Positions 50,965 to 60,084 of a stretch of 64,000 nt of DNA are shown here, piece by piece. Numbering within the stretch: the stretch's first letter is position 1; every line of letters begins with the position of its first letter. The notes under the pieces were generated by a model. The model saw only the letters and a program-made list of their open reading frames with translations, was not told where the DNA came from and searched no databases. The position numbers were made by a program, and so were the translations under genes. Source of the stretch: Hymenobacter cavernae (lineage in GTDB: Bacteria > Bacteroidota > Bacteroidia > Cytophagales > Hymenobacteraceae); assembly GCF_014641455.1 (NCBI RefSeq), contig NZ_BMHT01000011.1, positions 1-64,000 of the forward strand. Reading direction: 5' to 3'.

Positions 50965-51253
50965 AAAGTAGGCGGTGGGCGAGGCGGTGGTTTGTTAGCC
51001 TAAAGGCATGCTTGAAACGGCAGCTTGCCCATCAAGGCCATGACGGCAGCGTTGGCCTAGCGCAGGTTCTTGAGCGAGAAATGGTATCCGCCCCCGCACG
51101 GCGACTCAGGTGCTTACCCTGCGCGAGGCAGGAGCGCATTCCGCATTCCTGCCGCCATCACTTGGTGCTGGTCCGTCAGTGCTGCTGGATATACGCCATA
51201 GCCCGGTCGAGCACCTCATCGCGGCCCGCTTAGTGGACCAGAATAGATGGGTC

Positions 51254-51295
51254 GGTTGGACACCTTCTAATAGTCCCTTTACAAAATGTCCAAGC
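51254..51295. repeat. GCTTGGACATTTTG palindromic repeat, intact copy 2 (inverted)
   Basis: Read on the minus strand: GCTTGGACATTTTGTAAAGG followed by GACTATTAGAAGGTGTCCAA. It matches 45996-46036 and reconstructs the two half-sites around the IS110 element. The rest of 50965-51400 holds no gene I can support. Confidence 0.75.
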
Positions 51296-51400
51296 TAGCT
51301 GAGCCCGTACGCTACGGTCCATAATTACGCCTAGAAGCAAAGGGGTTCGAGTACCGAAAGCAGTGCTCTTTTACAAATACCTTAAGTTAGCGGCTCCTGT

Positions 51401-51994
51401 ATGCCGATAGATACTCTTGCGCCTCTGCTCTTGTCGCTGCCCCTTACCCATCAAGCGGTGTTTGCGGCCTTAACCTGTGAGAAAATGCTTCCCTCCATCG
51501 TTCGGTTTGATGAGGTCGAAGAGTCGTCTGGTGCACCCATTTTCCGCAAGGCCATTGATACTCTCTGCGCCTTCGGGGCAAACGAGCCCGTTAGGATGGC
51601 CGAGTTTGCCCGTCTGCAGCAGCAACTGGAAGCGTTCTGGCCTGATTTAGACGAAAGTACCAACCCGGTTGCTTCGTATGCCTTCGACGCCTGCGTAGCG
51701 CTCGGCGAGGCCTTGGCCCTGGTCCAAGAGGCAGAGGCGGAACATGTCGTGCACTGTGCCACCGCTGCCCGAGATACGGTGGATATGTATGTACAAGATG
51801 TGACCGACCTCGACCTGCCTCCGGCTGAGCTGAATGAGTTCATTGATGCCACGCCTGTCATGCAGCAAGAAGTCGCGCGGCAGGCAGCAACGGCCCAAGT
51901 TTTAGCAACAGCGTCGCACCTAACAGCCACTTTTATAGACCAGTTGCGCCAGCAGAACAGGCAAGAGCCTCTCATAGACTTTGCCAGGGTCTAA
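51401..51994 (+). CDS. DUF416-type protein (197 aa)
   Basis: The protein starts MPIDTLAPLLLSLPLTHQAV and shows FAALTCEKMLPSIVRFDE near residues 23-40 and SYAFDACVALGEALALV near 103-119. This matches the DUF416/YjaG family pattern (L---hqlaFa---cERllP-y--F). The function is unknown; proteins of this family are small, helical and cytoplasmic. Here it is a single gene with REP-like hairpins on either side. Confidence 0.65.
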   Translation: MPIDTLAPLLLSLPLTHQAVFAALTCEKMLPSIVRFDEVEESSGAPIFRKAIDTLCAFGANEPVRMAEFARLQQQLEAFWPDLDESTNPVASYAFDACVALGEALALVQEAEAEHVVHCATAARDTVDMYVQDVTDLDLPPAELNEFIDATPVMQQEVARQAATAQVLATASHLTATFIDQLRQQNRQEPLIDFARV

Positions 51995-52057
51995 ATCACC
52001 TGATTTGAGAAGCAGGGCCTTAGCGTGTAAAGCCATCCTTTTGGAAGAAGAACCCCC

Positions 52058-52093
52058 ATAACGTTTTCCAATTCGACCTTTAGAAAACGTTAT
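52058..52093. repeat. REP-like hairpin (ATAACG family), copy 2
   Basis: ATAACGTTTTC pairs perfectly with GAAAACGTTAT across a 14-nt loop. It can act as a terminator for the DUF416 gene but has no T-run. Confidence 0.65.
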
Positions 52094-52110
52094 AGGCTCG
52101 ACAGGGAAGG

Positions 52111-52142
52111 TTGACGCATGTTTACAAAACGTTCTATCTTCC
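52111..52142 (+). promoter_or_regulatory. Promoter of the 52.2-kb gene
   Basis: TTG at 52111 and TATCTTCC at 52135-52142 are 21 bp apart, near the Bacteroidetes -33/-7 spacing. This makes the TTG a promoter element rather than a start codon. Confidence 0.4.
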
Positions 52143-52167
52143 CTCTCTCTTCTCTTATCTGGTTTCC

Positions 52168-52977
52168 GTGACCTATTCTACGACGTATTCGCTGCCTTGT
52201 GGGAAGCACCAGATCCTCAACCTTGATGCCGATGAAGAGGGCAACTACATTGCCTTGCTAAGTCATGGGGAAGTTTGGACCCCTACCTTTCAGGTGCAGT
52301 TGCCCCACCAATTCCGGTTTCCCCTGATTCGAGCCTTGGATAAAACGCGGTTCCTGATCATTGAGGGACGGCAACGCATCGAGCCCAACGGGCACATCTT
52401 CGACTACGCAGGCAATAAGCTCCTGAGCTTCGAAGCCGGTGATGGCGTAGAAGACGTCTTGGTGCAAGCGCGCCAGATTGTGGTGTCGTACTTTGATGAG
52501 GGCGTGGCTAGTGACAAGAAACCCAGTAGTGACGGGCTCGCCGTCTCTGACTTCACAGGCCAGCAACGCTATGGGCTCAATTCTAGTCAGTCGTACTTCC
52601 TGCTCGATTGTTACGCGATGTGTAAGTTAGGCCGGGATAGTATCCTAGCCTACACCTACACCAAGTTTCCGTTGCTTGAGTTGCGCTTAAACGATTATCG
52701 ACTCCTCGAACAACCCACCCCGGCTGACTTTGAAGGAGCGCATGCGCTGACAACCAGTCACCAGAATGTCGTCTTCTATAGTTCCTACCAGGACAAGAGC
52801 AGCTTTTTCTGGTGGGACCGGCAAAAGAAAGTAACCCGCTTCGGGCATTTTTCGGCGGCACCAATGCGCGGCATTGGTTCGGGTAAGTTTCTGACCTATG
52901 ATGCCAATAGCTTTACGATCATTGATGCTATGGAGCTAATGCGACAGGAATTGTCTTCCAAACACAAGCATATCTGA
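52168..52977 (+). CDS. Hypothetical beta-propeller-like protein (269 aa)
   Basis: The protein consists of repeated strand-rich units with GHIFDYAGNKLLSFEAGDG, VVSYFDEGVASD and FWWDRQKKVTRFGHF. These resemble WD40/beta-propeller blades without the WD signature. No ATG precedes in frame; a GTG at 52168 (starting VTYSTTYSLPCG) is preferred because the alternative TTG at 52111 lies in a promoter. Soluble, no signal peptide. Family unknown. Confidence 0.6.
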   Translation: MTYSTTYSLPCGKHQILNLDADEEGNYIALLSHGEVWTPTFQVQLPHQFRFPLIRALDKTRFLIIEGRQRIEPNGHIFDYAGNKLLSFEAGDGVEDVLVQARQIVVSYFDEGVASDKKPSSDGLAVSDFTGQQRYGLNSSQSYFLLDCYAMCKLGRDSILAYTYTKFPLLELRLNDYRLLEQPTPADFEGAHALTTSHQNVVFYSSYQDKSSFFWWDRQKKVTRFGHFSAAPMRGIGSGKFLTYDANSFTIIDAMELMRQELSSKHKHI

Positions 52978-53319
52978 TAAGCTGTGCGGAAAGCATAGTA
53001 GAAAAAGTCCTGGATTATATAATCGCGAGCGGGTTCAAGGAATTTATATTATTCCTATGCTTGTCTGGTATCGATTATTATGTAAAGAAATTATTCTTAG
53101 ATACAGTAGGAAATAATTACCATTTCCTACTACCCCTAAAATTTTATTTACGTGTGTTCGTGAAAGTATTTAGTGTAGTGTCTGCGAAATGCCTTCCTAC
53201 GCGTTATTGCAGGAAAGCTGATTGGTAGAAGCGTTTTTAACTTCGCCTCGCGTACTAAGAGCCCACTAGTCATCGCATGTAGAATTACTGGGTATCGTTT
53301 ACTAAAAGAAGCCTTACCT

Positions 53320-53580
53320 ATGCTTCCTTGGAAAAGAATTGTACTAGGCAGCGCCATTCTGCTGCTGGATAGTGGGGCGTTGCTTCTCTTGATCGTGCTA
53401 TCGATGAGCTATGGTGATGAGACTGACCTGCTGGAGGACGAAGCGTATCAGCGGTTTGAGCGCAGCGTAACGTTCGGCTGGTGGCTTTGGTGGGGGGTAA
53501 ACGCAGGAATACTTGCCCTGCTACTGTATCGGTTATTTAAGCAGCGTGCGGCGGTGTCGTCAGCAGTTCCTAGGAGTTAA
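53320..53580 (+). CDS. Small two-helix membrane protein (86 aa)
   Basis: Two hydrophobic helices (about 8-30, IVLGSAILLLDSGALLLLIV, and 52-72, GWWLWWGVNAGILALLLYRL) flank an acidic loop with GDETDLLEDEAYQRFERS. A short basic tail follows. No family recognised. The 52978-53319 gap upstream has nothing I can support. Confidence 0.5.
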   Translation: MLPWKRIVLGSAILLLDSGALLLLIVLSMSYGDETDLLEDEAYQRFERSVTFGWWLWWGVNAGILALLLYRLFKQRAAVSSAVPRS

Positions 53581-53774
53581 TTAGGCAGTACTCTAAAGTG
53601 CGCGAAACCAATTACTCAGGTTGCAATCGCCTTTTGAATAGGGTCTGGTAAGGGTGCGTTATCACGCCTATGCCAAGTGTTAAACCAGTGCCGATGGATT
53701 GCTAAAATCAGGCTTACTGCAGTCCGAGAAGTCCCGTTATGTTTAATAGCGGGTAGATAGCAGGCCCATCAGAC

Positions 53775-54158
53775 TTATTTCTTGATCCGAAACGGATCGC
53801 TCCGATACATAGTCGTACAGGTGTGTAGATCGGCGCAATACACCACCACCAAGCGAACGGTGATGGCCCCCGCTTCCACATAGGTCTTCTCCAGCAGCCT
53901 GGTATTGTAGGAGTGTGCCCCGTTTTGCAAGACCTTTGGCGACACGGCATTGCTCGTCTGACACGCAATGTCCATATCCACCTCGTACCAGCGGTCTTGG
54001 TAGTTGGCTTCCAAGCTAATATAGCCGGTTGTACCGGGTGCCATGTGACGTAGCTCGAAGTGGATTAGCTCGCCGTACGTATACGTTATTTTGGGTACGT
54101 GCACACGTGGCGAAGGCGCAAGTGCCAGCCAGGTATGCAGCGCAGTCAGTAGGGTCAT
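53775..54158 (-). CDS. Secreted hypothetical protein (127 aa)
   Basis: The ATG at 54158 gives a short hydrophobic leader (TLLTALHTWLALAPS) and a mature domain rich in beta strands (ITYTYGELIHFELRH, GYISLEANYQDRWYEVDMDI, ITVRLVVVYCADLHTC). Four cysteines may form disulfides. The fold may be Ig-like. The upstream extension to 54278 lacks signal character, so the shorter start is chosen. Confidence 0.5.
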   Translation of the reverse strand: MTLLTALHTWLALAPSPRVHVPKITYTYGELIHFELRHMAPGTTGYISLEANYQDRWYEVDMDIACQTSNAVSPKVLQNGAHSYNTRLLEKTYVEAGAITVRLVVVYCADLHTCTTMYRSDPFRIKK

Positions 54159-54281
54159 CACGATGAAGTTGCGAGTAGACGAAAGCAAGAAGTGAGCCTG
54201 ACTGACGAGGGGTCTGAATCCTGGAAAAAGTTGATAAACATAATGTTGCTTATGGCCACCTTCTCGGAATAAGCGCAATTT

Positions 54282-54755
54282 TTGCTTGCTACTAGTGCTG
54301 GCCTAAAATTACACTTTGCTTTGATCAAGCCGATACCTCCACCCCAAGGAGAAACCACAGAAGCTCGGCAATGGGTAGCCGAGCAACTCGGCCTGCCTTA
54401 TCAGGACGATATGCAGGACTGGCCGTGGGAAGTGGCAGATGCCGCGTGTGTAGAAGAGTACCTTCAACTCTATGCGCGTGCTGGTGATACCGAGCGGATC
54501 GTCCTGATGGAAATGCTCCTACAAGCTGCTACAGAGCAACGCACGCCCCAAAAGCGACGCGTAGCGTGGGCAAAAATAGAGGCGCTCTTAACCCAAAACG
54601 CAGACTTACATGCCGCTACCGCGCACTATTGGTGTCTGTGGGGGTACGAAGGAAAGGGCTTTCATATAACACCGCATGTGCGAGCTTGGTGGATCGCTCA
54701 CTACCCAATTCCCGATGACTTGGCAGACGATAAGCTCCTAAACGATCAATTATAA
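54282..54755 (+). CDS. Hypothetical protein (up to 157 aa, start uncertain)
   Basis: The open frame encodes EARQWVAEQLGLPYQDDMQD, a helical centre (ERIVLMEMLLQAATEQRTPQ) and a Trp/His-rich C-terminus (HYWCLWGYEGKGFHITPHV). It has no ATG before residue 44; TTG at 54282 or 54321 or the ATG at 54411 are possible starts. A TTTG/TACACTTTG pair at 54280-54318 looks like a promoter, which argues for the later starts. Family unknown. Confidence 0.5.
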   Translation: MLATSAGLKLHFALIKPIPPPQGETTEARQWVAEQLGLPYQDDMQDWPWEVADAACVEEYLQLYARAGDTERIVLMEMLLQAATEQRTPQKRRVAWAKIEALLTQNADLHAATAHYWCLWGYEGKGFHITPHVRAWWIAHYPIPDDLADDKLLNDQL

Positions 54756-54758
54756 CGG

Positions 54759-54794
54759 ATAACATTCTGTAAAGGCTCCCTTACAGAACGTTAT
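54759..54794. repeat. REP-like hairpin (ATAACG family), copy 3
   Basis: ATAACATTCTGTAA pairs with TTACAGAACGTTAT (one mismatch) around AGGCTCCC, just after the preceding stop codon. Confidence 0.65.
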
Positions 54795-54920
54795 GAGTTG
54801 CCTTAATAAGCCTCGATAAGCCAGCGCTTACCGAGCGTAAGGGTTTGTGAAAAGACCGTTTTATGAACGCTTGCGTTGTTTAGTTCATCATCTTGGCTAG
54901 CGCTTAAGCCGTCTCTCCCT

Positions 54921-55438
54921 ATGCTTCGGAAATATGCTTGTTACGCTAGCCTGTTGGTGGCGCTGCCAGCAAGCAACGCCTTGGCCCAAACCCGCCCTAA
55001 AAAATGCGCCAGCAAGCCGGTGGCAGTGCCGACACCAGTGCCAAAAAGGGTGCCTTACGCGGCGCAAGAATATGGAATTGACCCGTCGACCCCCTGCCCA
55101 GCGAAAAACCGTTCTTCGACTTAAATGGCGTCTATACCTACGTAGACCAAATGCCGACGCTGAACGGCCAGGACGCGTCCATGGCCAGTAGTGCTGCTAT
55201 CTACCGGACTTTAGTTGTGCCACCGGCCGCCCCGGACGGCCGCGTGTTCGTGTCGTTCGAAGTGGATAAAGAAGGACGTGTCCGCCACCCGCGGATTGTG
55301 AAGGGGCTACGGGCCGACGTGGATTCGGCCGTTATCGCGGCGACGCGGCAGCTTCCACCCTTCATTCCCGGCCAGCAGGAGGGGCAAGCGGTAATCATAA
55401 GCATTATGGTACCCGTGCCCATCCTAGTAAAGAAGTAG
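54921..55438 (+). pseudogene. TonB-like secreted protein with frameshift
   Basis: The first frame (from ATG 54921) encodes a signal peptide (CYASLLVALPASNALAQ) and a proline-rich linker and stops at about 55124. A second frame picks up near 55095 with FFDLNGVYTYVDQMPTLNGQ, GRVFVSFEVDKEGRVRHPRI and a TonB C-terminal end. The join is at a C-run around 55084-55095. A one-base change would give a single TonB-type protein of about 172 residues, similar to one TonB repeat of the 56.7-kb gene (NYVDEMPHMPG). It may be a real frameshift or a sequencing error. Confidence 0.7.
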
Positions 55439-55556
55439 CCGGAAGCCGCTCTGCTGGGCCTAGTGTGGATGGCTTTTCTTAATTCCCTCGTATTCCCACA
55501 CCACTCTCCTATGTGACAAATGATAGAGAAAAATCACTCATCTATATGACTTTACA

Positions 55557-55823
55557 ATGTTTCACCATATTTATATAAATAATGATGTTGATGATACGCC
55601 TCTAGGGCTGTATGCTGACGGAATGAAAATGTATAAACACGCTCAAGTGCCAGTTGGATCAGATTTCTCATCTGATTGGCCAACGAACGATCAAGGAGTT
55701 GTCGAGTATATACAGTCTGCTACTTCCTATGAAGCAGTTGCATCAGAAGAAGAATCAACTATAAGAGTAACTATTATTAACGGAGCTTCAGAGGTTGCTG
55801 GTAAAACAATTGAAGATTTATAA
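55557..55823 (+). CDS. Hypothetical protein (88 aa)
   Basis: This short acidic frame starts MFHHIYINNDVDDTPLGLY and contains SDWPTNDQGVVEYIQSATSY. It is AT-rich compared with its neighbours and precedes a membrane-protein gene by 11 bp, so the two may form a unit. Unrecognised family. Confidence 0.55.
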   Translation: MFHHIYINNDVDDTPLGLYADGMKMYKHAQVPVGSDFSSDWPTNDQGVVEYIQSATSYEAVASEEESTIRVTIINGASEVAGKTIEDL

Positions 55824-55834
55824 ATAAACAAGCA

Positions 55835-56191
55835 ATGAGATTTGCATTTGCGTTGATATATTACGGACCAGCATTTATAGTGCTTTCCTACGTTATATAT
55901 GCTTTGCTAATACTTTTAAATTCTAAAAGGTTTTTACCTTTCCGGTATTGGTTTGGCTTGTGGACTATTTTTGCTTATTTATTTTTCGCGTTCTTAGCTG
56001 GATTTAGTGTAGTTATAGCGGAGGAAATAAGCATAAATAGATATGTAAAGTGGATAATATTTAGCGATTTGAGCGCTCCAAATAGTTTATTGAGTTCTCT
56101 AACTCATATTTGGATATTTTCCATGTTGTGTACACTGCCTATTATACTGCTTTGCTATTGGGTTTATAAGTCTGTTTACGTAAGTAAATAA
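55835..56191 (+). CDS. Small membrane protein (118 aa)
   Basis: There are about three to four hydrophobic segments (IYYGPAFIVLSYVIYALLIL, FWLWTIFAYLFFAFLAGFSV-like, WIFSMLCTLPIILLCYWVY). It is strongly AT-rich and lies 11 bp after the 88-residue gene. The pair could be an imported effector/immunity-type unit, but nothing in the sequence proves it. Confidence 0.55.
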   Translation: MRFAFALIYYGPAFIVLSYVIYALLILLNSKRFLPFRYWFGLWTIFAYLFFAFLAGFSVVIAEEISINRYVKWIIFSDLSAPNSLLSSLTHIWIFSMLCTLPIILLCYWVYKSVYVSK

Positions 56192-56299
56192 TATTTAAAT
56201 ACTGAAATCATATACATCTCCGTTCCTACTAATAGGTTCACGTGCTTTGCTGCACGTAAAAGAAAGTCTGAGTCTAAGTCGGAAGTAGAGTACTTGTTG

Positions 56300-56470
56300 A
56301 TGCAGCTAGGCTGGAGAAGCAACATACAAGCCAATGATCTGCTTCAGATAAGAAGCGCATTCAATTTAACAGATGTCTTAACCCAAATCAAGACTCTGGT
56401 AGATGATTTGCGCTATCAGCGAGGGGATATAGCTGCTACGGTTGAAAACTTAATTTCCTCGTTTACATGA
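56300..56470 (+). CDS. Possible small ORF (56 aa) or gene remnant
   Basis: The frame MQLGWRSNIQANDLLQIRSA ends with YQRGDIAATVENLISSFT. The frame stays open upstream to about 56230 without an ATG, so this may be the tail of a longer lost gene. Composition looks like real coding sequence. Confidence 0.35.
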   Translation: MQLGWRSNIQANDLLQIRSAFNLTDVLTQIKTLVDDLRYQRGDIAATVENLISSFT

Positions 56471-56724
56471 ACAGCCTAGCTCACTTGAAAACGGGCAGTA
56501 AGAGAGGGTAAATAGGCTGGAAAACGGTACAGAAAAGCTGTTCAGCAATCAAAGTACAATCTGCTTCTCATTTCGTTGAGAAAACTGTACTTTAGGTATT
56601 GTTAAACAAATAGGGGAAAACCTCCAACTCACCATTACATTGGCTTAGCGGATGGCTATCAGAGGGCGTCTATGTCAAACGGCATCCGTATAGGCTCTCT
56701 CGGGCATGGGAGCTTCGGGGGCGG

Positions 56725-58221
56725 CTAAAAGTCAACACCCGCACTGTAAGATTCCTTAATTGGCTGCTCAATAGTAACCCGCATGTGCGTATCACCGTCC
56801 GGTAAGTTGAGCAAAAAAGCCCAGTCGATGTGCAGCGTGGCGGTAACAGGCTGGCCATGAAGCCGAGCCGGGACCAGGGGAGGCAATTGGTACAGGGCCG
56901 CGCGAATGCCTTTGTATAAGGCGACATGATGCTTTTTGAGGCCGTCATACCGAACAAGTTTAATGGTCGTCACCTTCCCCGCACGGTTCACCACAGCGTC
57001 TACGTACAGCGTCCCGTTCACTTGGGAAGGCTGCACGCCGGCAGGGTAGTGAAAGTTTCGAACGAGGGCTTCCTCTAAGGCCTGGGGGCCGCCGCCAGGC
57101 AATTGAGGTAGGTGGTCAACATTTAGGTTGGCGGTTAGTGGCGCATATGTAAGCTGCTTCACCGTCCTGTCTTGCCGCGCTTTGGGTTTTGCCACTAGAA
57201 TATCTACGAGGGTCATTCTGACCACCACTGGCCGTCCGTTTTGCTGGCCAGGAATCAAACGCGGTAGTTGCCTTGCCGCCGCCAGCACGGCCGAATCGGT
57301 ACTCGCGTTCAGTCCGTTCTCAATATGCAGATTCCGTACACCACCCGCGGTGTCTACCTCCAAACGTAAAAATACCCGCCCCTCCTGCACATCGCGTGGT
57401 AACACCAGCCGGGACATAATAGCCCGTTCAATTGGCGCAACCCCGCGGCGACCAGGCATGTGCGGCATTTCGTCCACGTAGTTATAGACTCGATTGCCAT
57501 TCACCGGCGGCGGTGGGGCTTCGACAGGCGCGGCTGTCAGTGATGGTGGTGCACTCTCCCCGCTATAAGGCTTAGTAATCACAAACGGGTACTCCCTTAA
57601 TTGATTCTGCGCTACACCTTTAAGGGAATCAGGATCGACGATCACCCGGTTAATAGTAGCCCACCCCTGCTTTGTGTAGAAGTCAACGTATTTGTCTGCG
57701 TTTGGACCTGAAAGGCCTGCGTGTAGGAAGCCAATACGCTGCTCAAAAAGCCAAGCACGGTATTGATAAAGGGTAATCTGGGTGTTCGTGGTTTCGCTGA
57801 TCATGCTGGTCCAAGTCGCCAGCTCAATGCGGATACTCTCGTCCCGATAAACAACATCGTTCTCATTGTCCCGGAAGGACACCCATACGATCAGAATAGG
57901 AACAAGCAAGGGGGTGAGCCACGCTTGTGCCTGGGCCCATGCCCTTCCCGGGCCTACGGCCATCTTAGCCCATATTCCACCTAGCAAACCGCAGCCTACG
58001 ATGAGCAGGGAGAAACAGGCGGGAGAGCGAATGCGCAAGTCCCACGGGCCACAACTCACGAGAATAGCACCTAGGATCAATGCCCCGCCTCCCCGATGCG
58101 CCCACCGTAACGGACGCTCTACTGCCTTGGCGGGTAGGTATCGCGGCAGGAGAGTATACAATAGCACGTAGAGGACTATGGCGGCGCCGAGTAAGCCGAG
58201 AAAAATGAAAATATCCAGCAT
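56725..58221 (-). CDS. Membrane-anchored TonB-like protein with two TonB C-terminal domains
   Basis: The 498-residue protein has three to four N-terminal membrane helices (about 3-27, 45-58, 70-85, 105-115). A periplasmic domain with YDFYTKQGW-type features follows (residues 180-230), then a proline-rich linker (EAPPPPV). Two TonB_C repeats come last: about 245-345 (MSRLVLPRDVQEGRVFLRLE) and 370-480 (VRNFHYPAGVQPSQVNGTLY and LPPLVPARLHGQPV). TonB-like proteins transmit inner-membrane energy to outer-membrane receptors. A paralogous fragment lies at 54921-55438. It sits inside an inverted-repeat-bounded unit. Confidence 0.8.
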   Translation of the reverse strand: MLDIFIFLGLLGAAIVLYVLLYTLLPRYLPAKAVERPLRWAHRGGGALILGAILVSCGPWDLRIRSPACFSLLIVGCGLLGGIWAKMAVGPGRAWAQAQAWLTPLLVPILIVWVSFRDNENDVVYRDESIRIELATWTSMISETTNTQITLYQYRAWLFEQRIGFLHAGLSGPNADKYVDFYTKQGWATINRVIVDPDSLKGVAQNQLREYPFVITKPYSGESAPPSLTAAPVEAPPPPVNGNRVYNYVDEMPHMPGRRGVAPIERAIMSRLVLPRDVQEGRVFLRLEVDTAGGVRNLHIENGLNASTDSAVLAAARQLPRLIPGQQNGRPVVVRMTLVDILVAKPKARQDRTVKQLTYAPLTANLNVDHLPQLPGGGPQALEEALVRNFHYPAGVQPSQVNGTLYVDAVVNRAGKVTTIKLVRYDGLKKHHVALYKGIRAALYQLPPLVPARLHGQPVTATLHIDWAFLLNLPDGDTHMRVTIEQPIKESYSAGVDF

Positions 58222-58316
58222 GCCGCAAAGATTAGGAACGTCGACCGAAGGTAGCAGCCTACTCCTTCCTTTAAGATGTTGTTAATCAAGAAGGGAAAAC
58301 CGCTGACTCAGCAGCG

Positions 58317-58361
58317 CAAGCATTTGATCACTTAACGAAAAGTTAAGTGATCAAATGCTTG
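58317..58361. repeat. Perfect 20-bp hairpin with GAAAA loop
   Basis: CAAGCATTTGATCACTTAAC pairs perfectly with its complement (58342-58361) around GAAAA. No T-run follows, so it may be a cruciform or a regulator site. It lies 96 bp upstream of the TonB gene start, inside the transposed unit. Confidence 0.7.
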
Positions 58362-58789
58362 ATGTAATGATAGGAGTGATAGTGTAAATGTTCGTTTTAG
58401 CTATTCTCTTTCAATTGTATCGAGGGACGTCTAAAACTATCGACTAGCGCTACTCTTACGGCGCATCTATACCTTATCAGCAACATTCAAGCTGGTTGAC
58501 TTCCGAGTCGGAGGTTTTGCCCTATTTGTTTAACAACACCCTACTTTCAACTAAAGAAGAGTGGATAGCTCGTCACTCGCAACCAGAACTCGTTATAGCC
58601 TTCTAACAGGATTATCTGGCTTGAAAGATATTGAGCTCTCATTAGTTACTAGTAACGCTGCCACTCATGGAAAGCAGTGTTGATTAACATAAATCAACGT
58701 TCTTTCACCAAATAATTGCTTCCCCTGCTTCGGGCTCGCATTGTGTTTGCTATCAAAGGAAGATACTAAATTGAAGTAGTGCCTTCTAT

Positions 58790-59896
58790 ATGACTACCCT
58801 GTTGCAAGAAGAAGATTTTGACGGTTCTATCTTTCTGAGAAAGTGCGGTGTGACTGCCCAACGGCTAGAAGCTGTAAATATCTTAGAAGGCGATCTCGAA
58901 GCCATTGTTGATAATTTCAAAGCCCGGCAAGCGCAATTTCAGCGTACTGCGCAGAGCGTTTCAGATACGCTGCTGCAAGACGCAGGCGTACATTCTGTCC
59001 GGTACCGCGTGAAGGATCCTTACAGTCTAGCAAAGAAGATTGTTCGCAAGAAAGAGCTTAATCAAGAGCGAATTATCACGTTGGATAACTACGATGAAGA
59101 AATCACAGACTTATCGGGGGTGCGTGCGCTCCATCTTTTCAAGAATGATTGGATCCACATTCATGAGTTCATTACCCGCAACTGGGATTTGAAAGAAACA
59201 CCTGTAGTATACTATCGCAAAGGTGATTCCGATGAGTTGTTACAGATCTACCGGGAGCAGGCATGTGAGCTAAAAGAGCATCCGTATGGATATCGGTCCG
59301 CACACTACTTAGTCAAAACTTCTTTGACGAAGAAACAAGCCTATGTAGAAATTCAAGTTAGAACCATCTTTGAAGAAGGCTGGAGCGAGGTGGATCATAA
59401 GATCCGCTATCCGGAATTTTCTAACGACCCATTGCTGACTAATCTGTTGATGCTGCTAAATCGTTCGGCGGGCGCAGCGGATGAGATGAGTGGTTTTGTC
59501 CAGGATCTAAAACGCTATATCGAGAACAATCAACGGGAAAAAGCGGAGCAGATGCGGCAATTGCAAGCGGCACTTAACAAACTGCAAATCCCCGAAACAG
59601 CGAAGCATAAAATTGAAGACATTGCCAAGTCTCTGCAGGTATTTAGCTTACAAACACTTCCACACTTACCACTTGGCCATTTAGCAAGTTTAGAAAAATC
59701 ATTTGCGGGATTTAATCCCCATGACTTGTTTGCTCCTGGTTTTATTGCAGCGATGGAGAATATCCCTCGACCAACGGAAGAAATAGTCAACTTAATTAAG
59801 CAGATACCATCATCGGCCCTGATGGCACTTTCTTCTGGAGAATTAAAAGCTCCCGTGAAGAAAGTACGCAAACCTAAGCCGTCTGCTAAAAAGTAG
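58790..59896 (+). CDS. RelA/SpoT-domain alarmone-type synthetase
   Basis: The 368-residue protein has the synthetase core at about 65-240. It shows RYRVKDPYSLAKKI (ATP loop, 71-84), ITDLSGVRALHLF with Asp107, GYRSAHYLV (167-175) and EIQVRTIFEEGWSEVDH (187-203). These are all the residues of an active RelA/SpoT domain. The C-terminal 130 residues form a coil (KAEQMRQLQAALNKLQIPET-like) and a basic tail KKVRKPKPSAKK. No hydrolase domain is seen. It may make (pp)pGpp or act as a toxin like toxSAS proteins that modify tRNA or adenosine nucleotides; the sequence alone cannot separate these. No adjacent antitoxin-like ORF of the usual kind is found. Confidence 0.85.
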   Translation: MTTLLQEEDFDGSIFLRKCGVTAQRLEAVNILEGDLEAIVDNFKARQAQFQRTAQSVSDTLLQDAGVHSVRYRVKDPYSLAKKIVRKKELNQERIITLDNYDEEITDLSGVRALHLFKNDWIHIHEFITRNWDLKETPVVYYRKGDSDELLQIYREQACELKEHPYGYRSAHYLVKTSLTKKQAYVEIQVRTIFEEGWSEVDHKIRYPEFSNDPLLTNLLMLLNRSAGAADEMSGFVQDLKRYIENNQREKAEQMRQLQAALNKLQIPETAKHKIEDIAKSLQVFSLQTLPHLPLGHLASLEKSFAGFNPHDLFAPGFIAAMENIPRPTEEIVNLIKQIPSSALMALSSGELKAPVKKVRKPKPSAKK

Positions 59897-60084
59897 CTCT
59901 GGAGTGGTCTAATCTGACGATGCCTCGGTTGTCATGCTTTAGTAATTGATAGGATGCGGTTTACCTATCACTGTGCCATATCTGTCTGGGAATAGCTGCT
60001 CGTATAAATACGGAAAAACCAATGAGCTATCACCTGCGCTAGTTACCTTTGGCTTACTCGCATGGTAGTCACCCCGCTAAAGCG

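Larger units (their letters stand above)
56594..58541. mobile_element. TonB-carrying unit between 37-bp inverted repeats
   Basis: The outer ends share TTGTTAAACAAATAGGG. In total about 33 of 37 bp match between the left end (56594-56630) and the inverted right end (58505-58541). TACTTT occurs directly outside both ends (56588-56593 and 58542-58547), as expected for a 6-bp target duplication. The unit carries one gene (TonB-like) and no transposase, so it would have to move with a transposase from elsewhere. Confidence 0.65.

Noticed and set aside
50965..51400. Possible transposase fragment
   Set aside because: One short minus-strand stretch (AAVMALMGKL) looks transposase-like but no continuous homology or catalytic motif could be seen.
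52111..52167. TTG start of the 52-kb gene
   Set aside because: The TTG fits the -33 element of a promoter with TATCTTCC 21 bp downstream; GTG 52168 is a better start.
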